In this document: positions 1 to 5,316 of the stretch, piece after piece
Layout: every line of letters starts with the position of its first letter
Position numbering within the stretch: position 1 is the stretch's first letter
Source: Pseudomonadota bacterium
GTDB lineage: Bacteria > Pseudomonadota > Alphaproteobacteria > Rhizobiales > Beijerinckiaceae
Length of the DNA stretch: 5,442 nucleotides
Direction of reading: 5' to 3'
NCBI GenBank assembly: GCA_021812505.1
Contig: JAKANG010000146.1
Coordinates: forward strand, 1 to 5,442
Position numbers and translations under genes: made by a program
The notes under the pieces: generated by a model
What the model was told of the DNA's origin: nothing
Databases searched by the model: none
What the model saw: only the letters and a program-made list of their open reading frames with translations

Positions 1-142
1 CCAGCGGTCCCCCCGTCAGCGGGTGCTCCACCACTTGCACCGGCAGGCAATACGCCTCGGATATCAATTCGGGCGTCAGCACTTCACGCGGCGCGCCGAC
101 GGCTTTGATCTCGCCTGCCACCATCATCTGGTCTGCTACCTG
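1..142 (-). pseudogene. C-terminal remnant of a FecE/FepC-type siderophore ABC transporter ATPase
   Basis: Read on the minus strand from about 142 down to the left edge, the frame gives ADQMMVAGEIKAVGAPREVL and then TPELISEAYCLPVQVVEHPL and TGGPL. This matches the tail of iron-siderophore/haem/cobalamin importer ATPases: the strand after the H-loop (ADRxVVLxxGRIVAxGxPxEVLTPE) and the short C-terminal part ending near HPxTGxPL. In the family this subunit hydrolyses ATP on the cytoplasmic face to drive a FecCD-type permease. The frame stays open upstream to beyond 420, but no H-loop HD, Walker B (LLLDEP) or LSGGQ signature appears in it or in the other two minus frames up to 360. Only about 45-50 residues of a protein of roughly 260 are visible, and the true C-terminus lies beyond the left edge. 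I infer a 5'-truncated gene. The family call rests on a short stretch, and the break point is good only to about 15 bases. Confidence 0.45.
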
Positions 143-349
143 GCGATGATCGACTACGCTTCCTTCGCCGCCATGAAACGGACGGATCGCAATTCCGAGG
201 ATTTGAAGCTCTTCCCCTGCGTTTTGGCGCCGCACGAAACCAGTCTCAATTATGTCGCCGCTTGCGCGCTCGCGGAGCTCGTCGCCCACAGTTTCGGCGA
301 AATGATCGTCAAGAAACTGCTGGTCAATCGCGCAAAGGCCCAAGCCTGA
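140..349 (+). other. Unidentified open frame, possible C-terminal gene fragment
   Basis: A plus-strand frame, open from position 23, ends at TGA 347-349. Its last 65 or so residues (from about 149) look more protein-like than the His/Arg-rich part before, which is merely the mirror of the ABC-ATPase tail on the other strand. It ends in a helix-like run (AELVAHSFGEMIVKKLLVNR, then AKAQA), and about 70% of its codons end in G or C. I do not recognise a family, and no start codon with a ribosome binding site is evident. It could be the C-terminal remnant of a gene whose 5' half was lost in the same event that truncated the ABC-ATPase. It could equally be a non-coding shadow, because the minus frame is also open here with aligned codon boundaries. 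Confidence 0.22.
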
Positions 350-373
350 TCGAACGACGCGCGTCACGCATCG

Positions 374-388
374 GCCCCGGCACGGGGC
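374..388. terminator. Short GC hairpin, weak terminator candidate
   Basis: GCCCCG at 374-379 pairs with CGGGGC at 383-388 around a GCA loop, 25 bases past the stop of the unidentified plus-strand frame. There is no T-run on either side, so a terminator role is only a guess. Confidence 0.2.
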
Positions 389-440
389 GATGTCGGGCGC
401 GGCGATCACGGGCGTTTCCTGCAGATGCGGCGAGGCGAAT

Positions 441-461
441 GGCCGGCGCCGAACGCCGGCC
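441..461 (-). terminator. Likely terminator hairpin of the EF-G-like gene
   Basis: GGCCGGCG at 441-448 and CGCCGGCC at 454-461 form a perfect 8-bp all-GC stem with a 5-base loop. It begins 11 bases past the stop codon of the EF-G-like gene (473-475), where an intrinsic terminator is expected. Read on the minus strand it is followed by ATTCGCC rather than a T-run. It is therefore T-poor, and it may act as an RNA 3'-end stabiliser or need Rho instead. Confidence 0.5.
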
Positions 462-472
462 GTTTCTGACGA

Positions 473-2545
473 TCAATGCGCTGGCGCTTTCGTCCCGTTG
501 TGGTGCGCGACGATGGCCTCCGCTGTCTTGCCGACCATTTCGGCGAGATGGTCGAATTTCTGGGTGAAGGAGCCGACGCCCGCCGTCGCCGAGCGCAATT
601 CGACGATCAGTCCGTCCATTTCCGCTTCCGGGATCAGGGCGCTGAGGACGTCCCAGCCCTCCCAGCCGGGCCGTCCGTCATAGCCGAGAATCTGACCGCG
701 CCGGCCGGAGACGATCGCTGTGACGCGCGACAGGGCTTCGCTCGGCGTCGTCACCTCGACCGCGAGAATCGGCTCCAGCAGCACGGGATTGGCCTTGGCG
801 AGCGCCTCTGACATGCCGATGCGGGCGGCGGTGCGGAAGGCCATGTCGGAGGAATCGACGCTGTGATAGGAGCCGTCGGTCAGGGTGACGGCCACGTCCA
901 CCACCGGAAAGCCGAACGGGCCCTTTTCAAGCGCGTCCTTGCAGCCTTCCTCGATCGCGCCGAAATAATTTCTCGGCACGGCGCCGCCATGAACGGTTTC
1001 GTTGAAGGCAAAGCCTTCGCCGCGCGGCAAAGGCGCGACATCCAGCGCGACATCGCCGAACTGGCCGTGGCCGCCCGACTGTTTCTTGTGGCGTCCGCGC
1101 ACCGATACGGAATGGCGGATGGTCTCGCGATAGCCGACGCTGGGCTTGTGCGAGTCCACATTGACGCCGAAGCGCGCGGCAAGGCGCTCCAGCGCGACCC
1201 GCAGATGCATTTCGCCCTGGCCGAACAGCCTCAGTTCGCCGGCCTCCTGGTCCTGCACGAAAGACAGCGACGGATCCTCGTCGGCGAGCTTCGCCATGGC
1301 TGCGGCCAGGCGGACCTCGTCCTTGCGGTCCTTGACATGGAGCGCGATGCAATGGGCCGGTTGCGGCGGCGCGATGACGCCAAGCGCCGGGGCCGGGGCG
1401 GCGGCCTTGGCGTCGCCGAACGTGTCGCCGGTCGCCACATGATCGAGCCGCCCGAAGGCGATACAGTCGCCTTCCTCCACCTTGCCCTGTTTCGATCCGG
1501 CAAGGCCCGTCAGGCGGGACAGCCCGGCGATCCGGTCCTCGCCCTTGGCGCTTCTCACAATCGCGCCATCGCTGAACGAACCGCGCAGCACACGAGAAAA
1601 ACTGAGCTTGCCGCCATGGGCGGTGTGGACGGTCTTGATTGCATGAGCGAGCGCCGGACCGTCGGCGGAGATCCCGAGTCGTTCCCGCAGCCGCGAGATT
1701 CCCGGCGCTTCGTGGCGCAAGGCCTTGAGCAGGCGGGTGACGCCATGGCCGGCCTCGGCCGAGCCGATCAGCACCGGCGCGACCAGGCCCTCGCGCAGGT
1801 CGCGGGTGAGATCGTCGAAAATCTGGTCGCGCGGCGGTTCGATGTCGGAAATCAGCTCCTCCATCAGGGCGTCGTCATAATCGGCGAGGCGCTCCAGCAT
1901 GGTGTAGCGGGCCTCTTTTTCGCGCGGCAATTCGCCCGCCGGCACATCCACCACGACCGACGGCGCGTGCTCGCGATAGACGAAGGCGCGCTCCAGTGCG
2001 AGATCGATGAAGCCGGTGACGATGCCGTTCTGCCAGACCGGGATCTGCCGGAGCAGCAGCGGCGTCTGCGAAGCCGGCTGGAGCATGGCCAGCGTTTCGC
2101 GGATGCGCAGGTCGGCCTGATCGATCTTGTTGAGAAACAGGATGCGCGGGATTCCGAGGTCTTCGATCTCGCGCAGAATCATGCGCAGGGCTGGCAGCTT
2201 GCGCTCGTCCGCCTCGCAGACCACGATGGCCGCGTCGCACATCGGGAGGACGTTGCGGGCCTCATGGGCGAATTCGATCGAGCCGGGCAGGTCGATGAAG
2301 GTGAAACGGTCGCCGAGATAATCGACCGAGGCGATATTGGCCTCGACGCTGGCCGCGTGGGCGCGGGCCTCGGCGCTGGAATCTCCGACCGAGGAGCCGT
2401 CGCGCACCGAGCCCTGGCGGGCGAGGGCGCCCGAACGGGTGAGCAGACATTCGAGCAGCGTGGTCTTGCCGCTCTGGAACGGGCCGACGATCGCGAAGAG
2501 CCGGGGCCCGCTCACGCGTCTTTCGTCCTTTGCGCTTTCGCCCAT
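473..2545 (-). CDS. Elongation factor G-like GTPase (EF-G2-type paralogue)
   Basis: The protein has 690 aa, close to the roughly 700 of canonical EF-G. Visible in order: P-loop GPFQSGKT (21-28), G3 motif DLPG (85-88), G4 motif NKID (139-142), a GSAEAG stretch serving as G5, domains II and III, the domain IV tip HKKQSGGHGQFGDV (486-499) and domain V from about 589 (LLEPILAVEV). Canonical EF-G translocates tRNA and mRNA on the ribosome. This protein belongs to the divergent EF-G-like branch: the P-loop is not AHxDAGKT, switch I lacks RGITI (here AHAASVEANI), and the His of DTPGH is Ser89. Ribosome binding is plausible from the intact domain IV, but GTP hydrolysis may be weak or differently triggered; this is inference. 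An upstream in-frame ATG at 2653 would add 36 Arg/Pro/Ala-rich residues. I chose ATG 2545 because AAGGAG lies 7 bases before it and the family begins just ahead of the P-loop. The gene appears monocistronic, with a hairpin past its stop. The principal translocase gene is presumably elsewhere. Confidence 0.93.
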   Translation of the reverse strand: MGESAKDERRVSGPRLFAIVGPFQSGKTTLLECLLTRSGALARQGSVRDGSSVGDSSAEARAHAASVEANIASVDYLGDRFTFIDLPGSIEFAHEARNVLPMCDAAIVVCEADERKLPALRMILREIEDLGIPRILFLNKIDQADLRIRETLAMLQPASQTPLLLRQIPVWQNGIVTGFIDLALERAFVYREHAPSVVVDVPAGELPREKEARYTMLERLADYDDALMEELISDIEPPRDQIFDDLTRDLREGLVAPVLIGSAEAGHGVTRLLKALRHEAPGISRLRERLGISADGPALAHAIKTVHTAHGGKLSFSRVLRGSFSDGAIVRSAKGEDRIAGLSRLTGLAGSKQGKVEEGDCIAFGRLDHVATGDTFGDAKAAAPAPALGVIAPPQPAHCIALHVKDRKDEVRLAAAMAKLADEDPSLSFVQDQEAGELRLFGQGEMHLRVALERLAARFGVNVDSHKPSVGYRETIRHSVSVRGRHKKQSGGHGQFGDVALDVAPLPRGEGFAFNETVHGGAVPRNYFGAIEEGCKDALEKGPFGFPVVDVAVTLTDGSYHSVDSSDMAFRTAARIGMSEALAKANPVLLEPILAVEVTTPSEALSRVTAIVSGRRGQILGYDGRPGWEGWDVLSALIPEAEMDGLIVELRSATAGVGSFTQKFDHLAEMVGKTAEAIVAHHNGTKAPAH

Positions 2546-2552
2546 GTCCCCG

Positions 2553-2558
2553 CTCCTT
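2553..2558 (-). promoter_or_regulatory. Shine-Dalgarno of the EF-G-like gene
   Basis: AAGGAG on the minus strand lies 7 bases before ATG 2545-2543. It settles the start codon in favour of 2545 over the in-frame ATG at 2653, which has no comparable site. Confidence 0.8.
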
Positions 2559-2591
2559 GCCAATCGCCGCCGGTCCGGCCGGCCCTTCGCA

Positions 2592-2620
2592 AATATTTCA
2601 CGCGCCGCCGCGCTTGCCAA
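2592..2620 (-). promoter_or_regulatory. Candidate sigma-70-type promoter of the EF-G-like gene
   Basis: On the minus strand TTGGCA (2620-2615, 5 of 6 bases to TTGACA) is followed after exactly 17 bases by AATATT (2597-2592), an AT-rich hexamer in otherwise very GC-rich DNA. The -10 element matches TATAAT only moderately. It would place the transcript start some 40 bases before the ATG, leaving room for the ribosome binding site. Confidence 0.4.
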
Positions 2621-2715
2621 TGATTTTGGCGGGGCGGGAAGCCGCCCTTTCATTGAACGAAGGATCGATTGACGCGCGTGATTTGGTCGCAGTCTCGACG
2701 GGTTTCACGTCAGGG

Positions 2716-2747
2716 GGCGCCGGCGCCGACGACCGGTGAGAAACCGG
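2716..2747 (-). terminator. Hairpins downstream of the secreted-protein gene
   Basis: CCGGT at 2733-2737 and ACCGG at 2743-2747 form a 5-bp stem with a 5-base loop, 12 bases past the stop of the minus-strand gene that ends at 2760. Beyond it lies the perfect 12-base palindrome GGCGCCGGCGCC (2716-2727). Neither is followed by a T-run. They may mark the 3' end of that transcript, but the evidence is weak. Confidence 0.25.
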
Positions 2748-2759
2748 GCTTCGCCACCT

Positions 2760-3260
2760 TCAGCGCGGCGGCGCGAAGACGTGCTCGCTGAGCAGATATT
2801 TCAGGCCGCGGTCCCAGGTCTGGTCGTCATTGCCGCGAATGTCGACGCTGCCGCCCTTGAGCGTCGCGCCGGTTTGGGCGTCCTCGATGCGGATATTCAT
2901 GTTCAGGATCAGGTTGCTGACCTTCTGGACCCAGGCCACCACCGCGACCTGCGCCCCGGCCTTTTTGGCCAGATCCGCCTCGCAGCCGTTGCAGTCGGTG
3001 ATGTCCCTGACCGCGTCGACGTCCTTCTTGATCGAAGCCAGATCGATCGCGCGATAGCGGCCCGATTTGTCCAGGGCCTGTTTCAGCTGCGCGTTGAATC
3101 TCGCCATCCGCGCCGTCTCTTCCGGCGTGGCCGGCAGCGGCGAGCTGTCGATGAACACCGCATCGAACACAGCCGCAGTCTGCGCGGGCTTGGCGCGCGC
3201 GCCGGCGTGCGCAAAAAGGACCAGTATGGCGATCAGAAGCGCGGAAAGCAGTTTTTGCAC
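2760..3260 (-). CDS. Secreted DUF3280/DUF2380-like protein
   Basis: This 166-aa protein has a clear Sec signal peptide: a short basic start, a hydrophobic core (about residues 4-19) and a probable signal peptidase I site after ARA (23), so it should act in the periplasm. There is no lipobox Cys. The mature part runs AAVFDAVFIDSSPLPATPEE, then a helix with SGRYRAIDL (66-74), a CNGC pair (Cys90, Cys93), KAGAQVAVVAWVQKVSNLIL and a C-terminal DQTWDRGLKYLL. This order (VFDxxFIDxS near the N-terminus, GRY, CxxC, GAxxxVxGxVxKxSxL, DxxWxRxxxxL) is what I recall for the DUF3280/DUF2380 family, whose function is unknown and which occurs in methylotrophs. The start is GTG 3260: it alone gives the full signal peptide, and an in-frame stop lies 10 codons upstream. 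The ribosome binding site is weak (TAGG, 6 bases before). It is divergent from the thioesterase gene. The protein call is secure; the family name is probable. Confidence 0.82.
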   Translation of the reverse strand: MQKLLSALLIAILVLFAHAGARAKPAQTAAVFDAVFIDSSPLPATPEETARMARFNAQLKQALDKSGRYRAIDLASIKKDVDAVRDITDCNGCEADLAKKAGAQVAVVAWVQKVSNLILNMNIRIEDAQTGATLKGGSVDIRGNDDQTWDRGLKYLLSEHVFAPPR

Positions 3261-3372
3261 GCGCGGCCTACGAGAGTTCGACTTTGCTCACGCGAGGTTA
3301 GCACGAAAACGCAAGGTCGCAAGGCGAGGCGATCCGGGCTAGTCTTGCGCGTCATCCGCCCAACGAGGCTCC
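3261..3372. promoter_or_regulatory. Divergent intergenic region with both 5' ends
   Basis: This 112-bp spacer separates the start of the minus-strand secreted-protein gene from the start of the plus-strand thioesterase gene, so both promoters should lie in or near it. On the minus strand TTGCGA (3321-3316) is followed after 16 bases by TAACCT (3299-3294), a weak sigma-70-like pair. On the plus strand I see no convincing -35/-10 pair. CGCAAGG occurs twice with an 8-base period at 3310-3316 and 3318-3324. Confidence 0.35.
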
Positions 3373-3822
3373 ATGTCGCAAAAACCGCCACCCTCCGCGC
3401 CCGGCCCGGCGCCCGCGCTCGCCGATTTTCCTTTCCATACGCGCGAAAAACTGCGCTATGGCGACACCGACCGGCAGGGCCATGTCAATAACGCCGTTTT
3501 CGCCACCTTCCTGGAAACCGGACGGGTGGACATGCTGATCGATGGCGGGGTGGACGTGATGGGGCCGAACGGCGCCTTGGTTCTCGCCCGGCTGGTATTG
3601 GATTTTCGCCGCGAGCTGAACTGGCCGGGCGAGGTCGAAATCGGCACGCGCGTCGCCGCGGTCGGGCGCAGTTCGCTCAGGCTGGAGCAGGCGGTTTTCC
3701 TGAACGGCGAATGCGTCGCGAGCGGCGAAACGACCGTCGTCCTGACCGACGCGACGACGCGCCGCTCGCGACCTTTTTCGGAGGCCGCGCGGGCTTTTTT
3801 GGAGGGAAGCAAGGCCTCGTGA
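3373..3822 (+). CDS. Hotdog-fold acyl-CoA thioesterase (4HBT/YbgC-FadM type)
   Basis: The protein has 149 aa, the usual length of a single-domain 4-hydroxybenzoyl-CoA-thioesterase-like hotdog enzyme. After a low-complexity Pro/Ala-rich start (residues 5-15) it shows RYGDTDRQGHVNN (28-40) and FLETGR (46-51), which follow the family pattern (R-Y-x-D-T-D-x-x-G-H-V-N-N, then E-x-x-R). Asp33 is the probable catalytic residue by analogy with Asp17 of the Pseudomonas enzyme. A central LVLDFRRELNWPGEVEIGTR supplies the beta strands that follow the hotdog helix. These cytoplasmic enzymes hydrolyse acyl-CoA thioesters; the substrate cannot be read from the sequence. ATG 3373 is preceded by GAGG with a 4-base spacer. 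No membrane segment or signal is seen. It seems to be transcribed alone, as the next plus-strand gene begins 280 bases later. Confidence 0.88.
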   Translation: MSQKPPPSAPGPAPALADFPFHTREKLRYGDTDRQGHVNNAVFATFLETGRVDMLIDGGVDVMGPNGALVLARLVLDFRRELNWPGEVEIGTRVAAVGRSSLRLEQAVFLNGECVASGETTVVLTDATTRRSRPFSEAARAFLEGSKAS

Positions 3823-4102
3823 TCCATATCGCAACTTTGTCGCCGGGCCGCGAATGGTCCCGACCGGCCAGGTTCAACGCCAAGTCGGCGTTCCGGACGA
3901 TCAATTCACGGTCGGCTTCGCAAATCGGGTCCAGGCCTTTTATCGGCGCCGGCTGCCGGATTGGATATGCCGGCGGTCGCCGCCTGTGGCATGAGGGGCC
4001 GGAAAGCCGGTTCGAGGATGTCGGTCGATTAGCGGTGGAATGGGGTGAAGCGGCGCAAGTCTCGTCGATTTGCCTCTGGACGGATCCGTGCGAAGATTGA
4101 GC
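3823..4102. other. 280-bp gap with GC hairpins, no clear gene
   Basis: No convincing gene starts here. Frames are open on both strands, but they carry over from the thioesterase and TonB genes and have poor composition. CGCCGGC (3947-3953) and GCCGGCG (3969-3975) form a 7-bp stem with a 15-base loop, and CCGG repeats at 3999-4002 and 4007-4010 form a tight small hairpin. No clear sigma-70 promoter or Fur- or Irr-like operator stands out ahead of the TonB gene. On the minus strand at about 3865-3920 the frame reads ELIVRNADLALNLAGR, reported separately as a doubtful GGDEF-like trace. Confidence 0.5.
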
Positions 4103-5038
4103 ATGGTTCTTGCAGCGACTCCCGACGAACGTTTGCTTGAGCGGCCACAGCCCTTGAGATTGGCTGACAGGAGCCGCTTTCCCTTCGTTCTCCTGGTCTG
4201 TTTTCTTTTGCATGCGATCCCGATTTCAATTTTCTACCTCGACAGATCGGATGGCCTGGCGCCGGGAGAGCAGGAAATTCCCGTAGAGATCGTCGTCGAG
4301 CCGCCGCCGCCCAAGCCGCCGGAGCCGGCGCCGCCCAAAAGCGAAGAGCAGACCAAGCACGCCACGCTCGACGAGAAAATGGCCAACGATGCGCCACGCC
4401 CCGCCAATGACGAAAAAGTCATGAAGGACGCCCGGGACGAGGCCTCGCATTCTCCGAAGGCGGGGCCCGAGACCGAGCCTGCCAGGACAAAGCCGGCGAA
4501 CGGAGCTGCGCCGGCTTCGGAAAATTCAACCAGCGCGAAACCGGCCGAGGCGTCGGCGCCGCAATCGATCGACCGCCGCGCCGATGGCGATCCCGTCGAA
4601 GCCGCCGAGTTGCAGCGGCCCGAGACGCTCGAGCAGACGAAGGCGGAACAGGCGGCGCCTCAACCGGAGACACAGCAGAAAGCGACGCAAGAGCCGTTCA
4701 CGGCCTTTACTCCCATGCCTGACTACAGTTTCGCTCCCGCCTCCCGAAAGGCGCCTGTCGCTGTTGGAAAGGCCGCTTCGACTTATCTTTCCATCGTCTA
4801 TGGAATGGTGATGGCTCGCATTAGCTTACCGGAGGTCGCGGCCCGTCTCGCGCAAACAAAGGGCAAGATCGTCTTCGATGTCGATCTTGCCGGCAATCTT
4901 CTTCGGGAGCGTGTTGTCAAGTCGAGCGGATCGCCCGAACTGGACTCCGCCTCGATGGCGGCAATCCGTAAGGCGGCGCCCTTTCCTCCGTCGCCAACGG
5001 GAACCGGCCTCAGCCTGATCTTTCATTACGGCAAGTAA
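4103..5038 (+). CDS. tonB: TonB-family energy transducer
   Basis: The protein has 311 aa. A cytoplasmic N-tail of about 25 residues leads to a single membrane anchor (about 26-46, PFVLLVCFLLHAIPISIFYL), giving an N-in topology. Next come VEIVVEPPPPKPPEPAPP (61-78), a long charged Pro/Ala/Glu/Lys-rich periplasmic linker to about 220, and the TonB C-terminal domain (about 226-311) with GKIVFDVDLAGNL (254-266) and a SGSPELDSASMAAIRKAAPF segment typical of TonB. TonB couples the ExbB-ExbD proton motor to TonB-dependent outer-membrane receptors for siderophores, haem or cobalamin. His37 is the conserved anchor His; the Ser usually four residues before it is Cys33. The open frame reaches back to TTG 4070. 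I prefer ATG 4103, preceded by a weak GAAGA 6 bases before, though the start is not certain. No exbB, exbD or receptor gene is adjacent, so the partner is unknown. Confidence 0.88.
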   Translation: MVLAATPDERLLERPQPLRLADRSRFPFVLLVCFLLHAIPISIFYLDRSDGLAPGEQEIPVEIVVEPPPPKPPEPAPPKSEEQTKHATLDEKMANDAPRPANDEKVMKDARDEASHSPKAGPETEPARTKPANGAAPASENSTSAKPAEASAPQSIDRRADGDPVEAAELQRPETLEQTKAEQAAPQPETQQKATQEPFTAFTPMPDYSFAPASRKAPVAVGKAASTYLSIVYGMVMARISLPEVAARLAQTKGKIVFDVDLAGNLLRERVVKSSGSPELDSASMAAIRKAAPFPPSPTGTGLSLIFHYGK

Positions 5039-5040
5039 AT

Positions 5041-5065
5041 GGTCGTTCCGGCGCGGCGCGCGACC
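5041..5065 (+). terminator. Weak terminator candidate after TonB
   Basis: GGTCG and CGACC bracket a GC-rich interior, starting 2 bases past the TonB stop codon. No T-run follows. The position is right for a transcript end, but the structure is poor. Confidence 0.22.
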
Positions 5066-5200
5066 AACCCGGGGGGCTGCCAAAGGCGTCTCCGACCTGA
5101 CGGCGCGAGAGTTTGGCGCATGCAAATTTCCGCGTCCTGCCCGGTGGCGCCGGCAACGATTCAAGGCGCTGACGGCCGCCTTGGAGCCTCATGATACGAG

Positions 5201-5242
5201 TTCCCGCGCCTGGAGCGAAATCGTTTCGCGCCGAGTCGGGAA
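5201..5242. repeat. Nested inverted repeat (two-tier hairpin)
   Basis: The inner arms GCGAAA (5215-5220) and TTTCGC (5224-5229) close a TCG loop. The outer arms TTCCCG (5201-5206) and CGGGAA (5237-5242) pair perfectly around them. Two concentric 6-bp stems in a gene-free stretch resemble a REP/palindromic-unit type extragenic element. Whether it is repeated elsewhere in the genome cannot be told from this window. Confidence 0.4.
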
Positions 5243-5316
5243 TTTTACTCTGACATTTTGTGTTTGAATAATAATCCTGTCAAAAAAGTCTGCGGCTTTT
5301 TGCGATTACGCTCTAG

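Larger units (their letters stand above)
5039..5316. other. 278-bp spacer between TonB and the IS end
   Basis: No gene is supported here. Just past the TonB stop, GGTCG (5041-5045) can pair with CGACC (5061-5065) across a GC-rich interior. Further right lies a nested palindrome at 5201-5242, listed separately. From about 5243 the base composition turns AT-rich (TTTTACTCTGACATTTTGTG and ATAATAATCC), unlike the coding DNA around it. A weak AT stem, AAAAAG (5283-5288) with CTTTTT (5296-5301), sits just before the IS boundary. Confidence 0.5.

Noticed and set aside
262..811. Several plus-strand frames of about 100 codons at the 3' end of the EF-G-like gene
   Set aside because: They are antisense or out-of-frame shadows, very Arg-rich, and they cross the GGCCGGCG hairpin between genes.
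863..2623. A 586-codon open frame on the plus strand opposite the EF-G-like gene
   Set aside because: It is the mirror of a long GC3-biased gene with aligned codon boundaries. Its product is rich in Arg, Asp, His and Gln without domain pattern, and the minus strand holds a complete EF-G fold.
2546..2653. N-terminal extension of the EF-G-like protein to an ATG at 2653
   Set aside because: The 36 extra residues are Arg/Pro/Ala-rich with no domain likeness, the segment covers the candidate promoter and ribosome binding site, and AAGGAG sits correctly before ATG 2545.
2736..3491. A 251-codon plus-strand frame spanning the secreted-protein gene and the thioesterase start
   Set aside because: It lies antisense to a gene with a clear signal peptide and then overlaps the thioesterase in a wrong frame; composition is Arg-rich and typical of a shadow frame.
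3352..4213. Minus-strand frames of 160 and 178 codons opposite the thioesterase and across the gap
   Set aside because: Their residues are largely complements of the thioesterase coding sequence, low in hydrophobic content, with no ribosome binding site. Only the short GGDEF-like stretch was kept as a doubtful finding.
4226..4673. Minus-strand frames opposite the TonB linker, rich in Gly, Arg and Ser
   Set aside because: Antisense of the proline- and alanine-coding linker automatically gives Gly/Arg-rich open frames; the plus strand has a coherent anchor-linker-domain TonB architecture.
5281..5304. Intrinsic terminator from the AAAAAG/CTTTTT stem
   Set aside because: The stem is almost all A-T with a 7-base loop, too weak for a classic GC stem plus T-run terminator; it may only reflect AT-rich flanking DNA of the IS.
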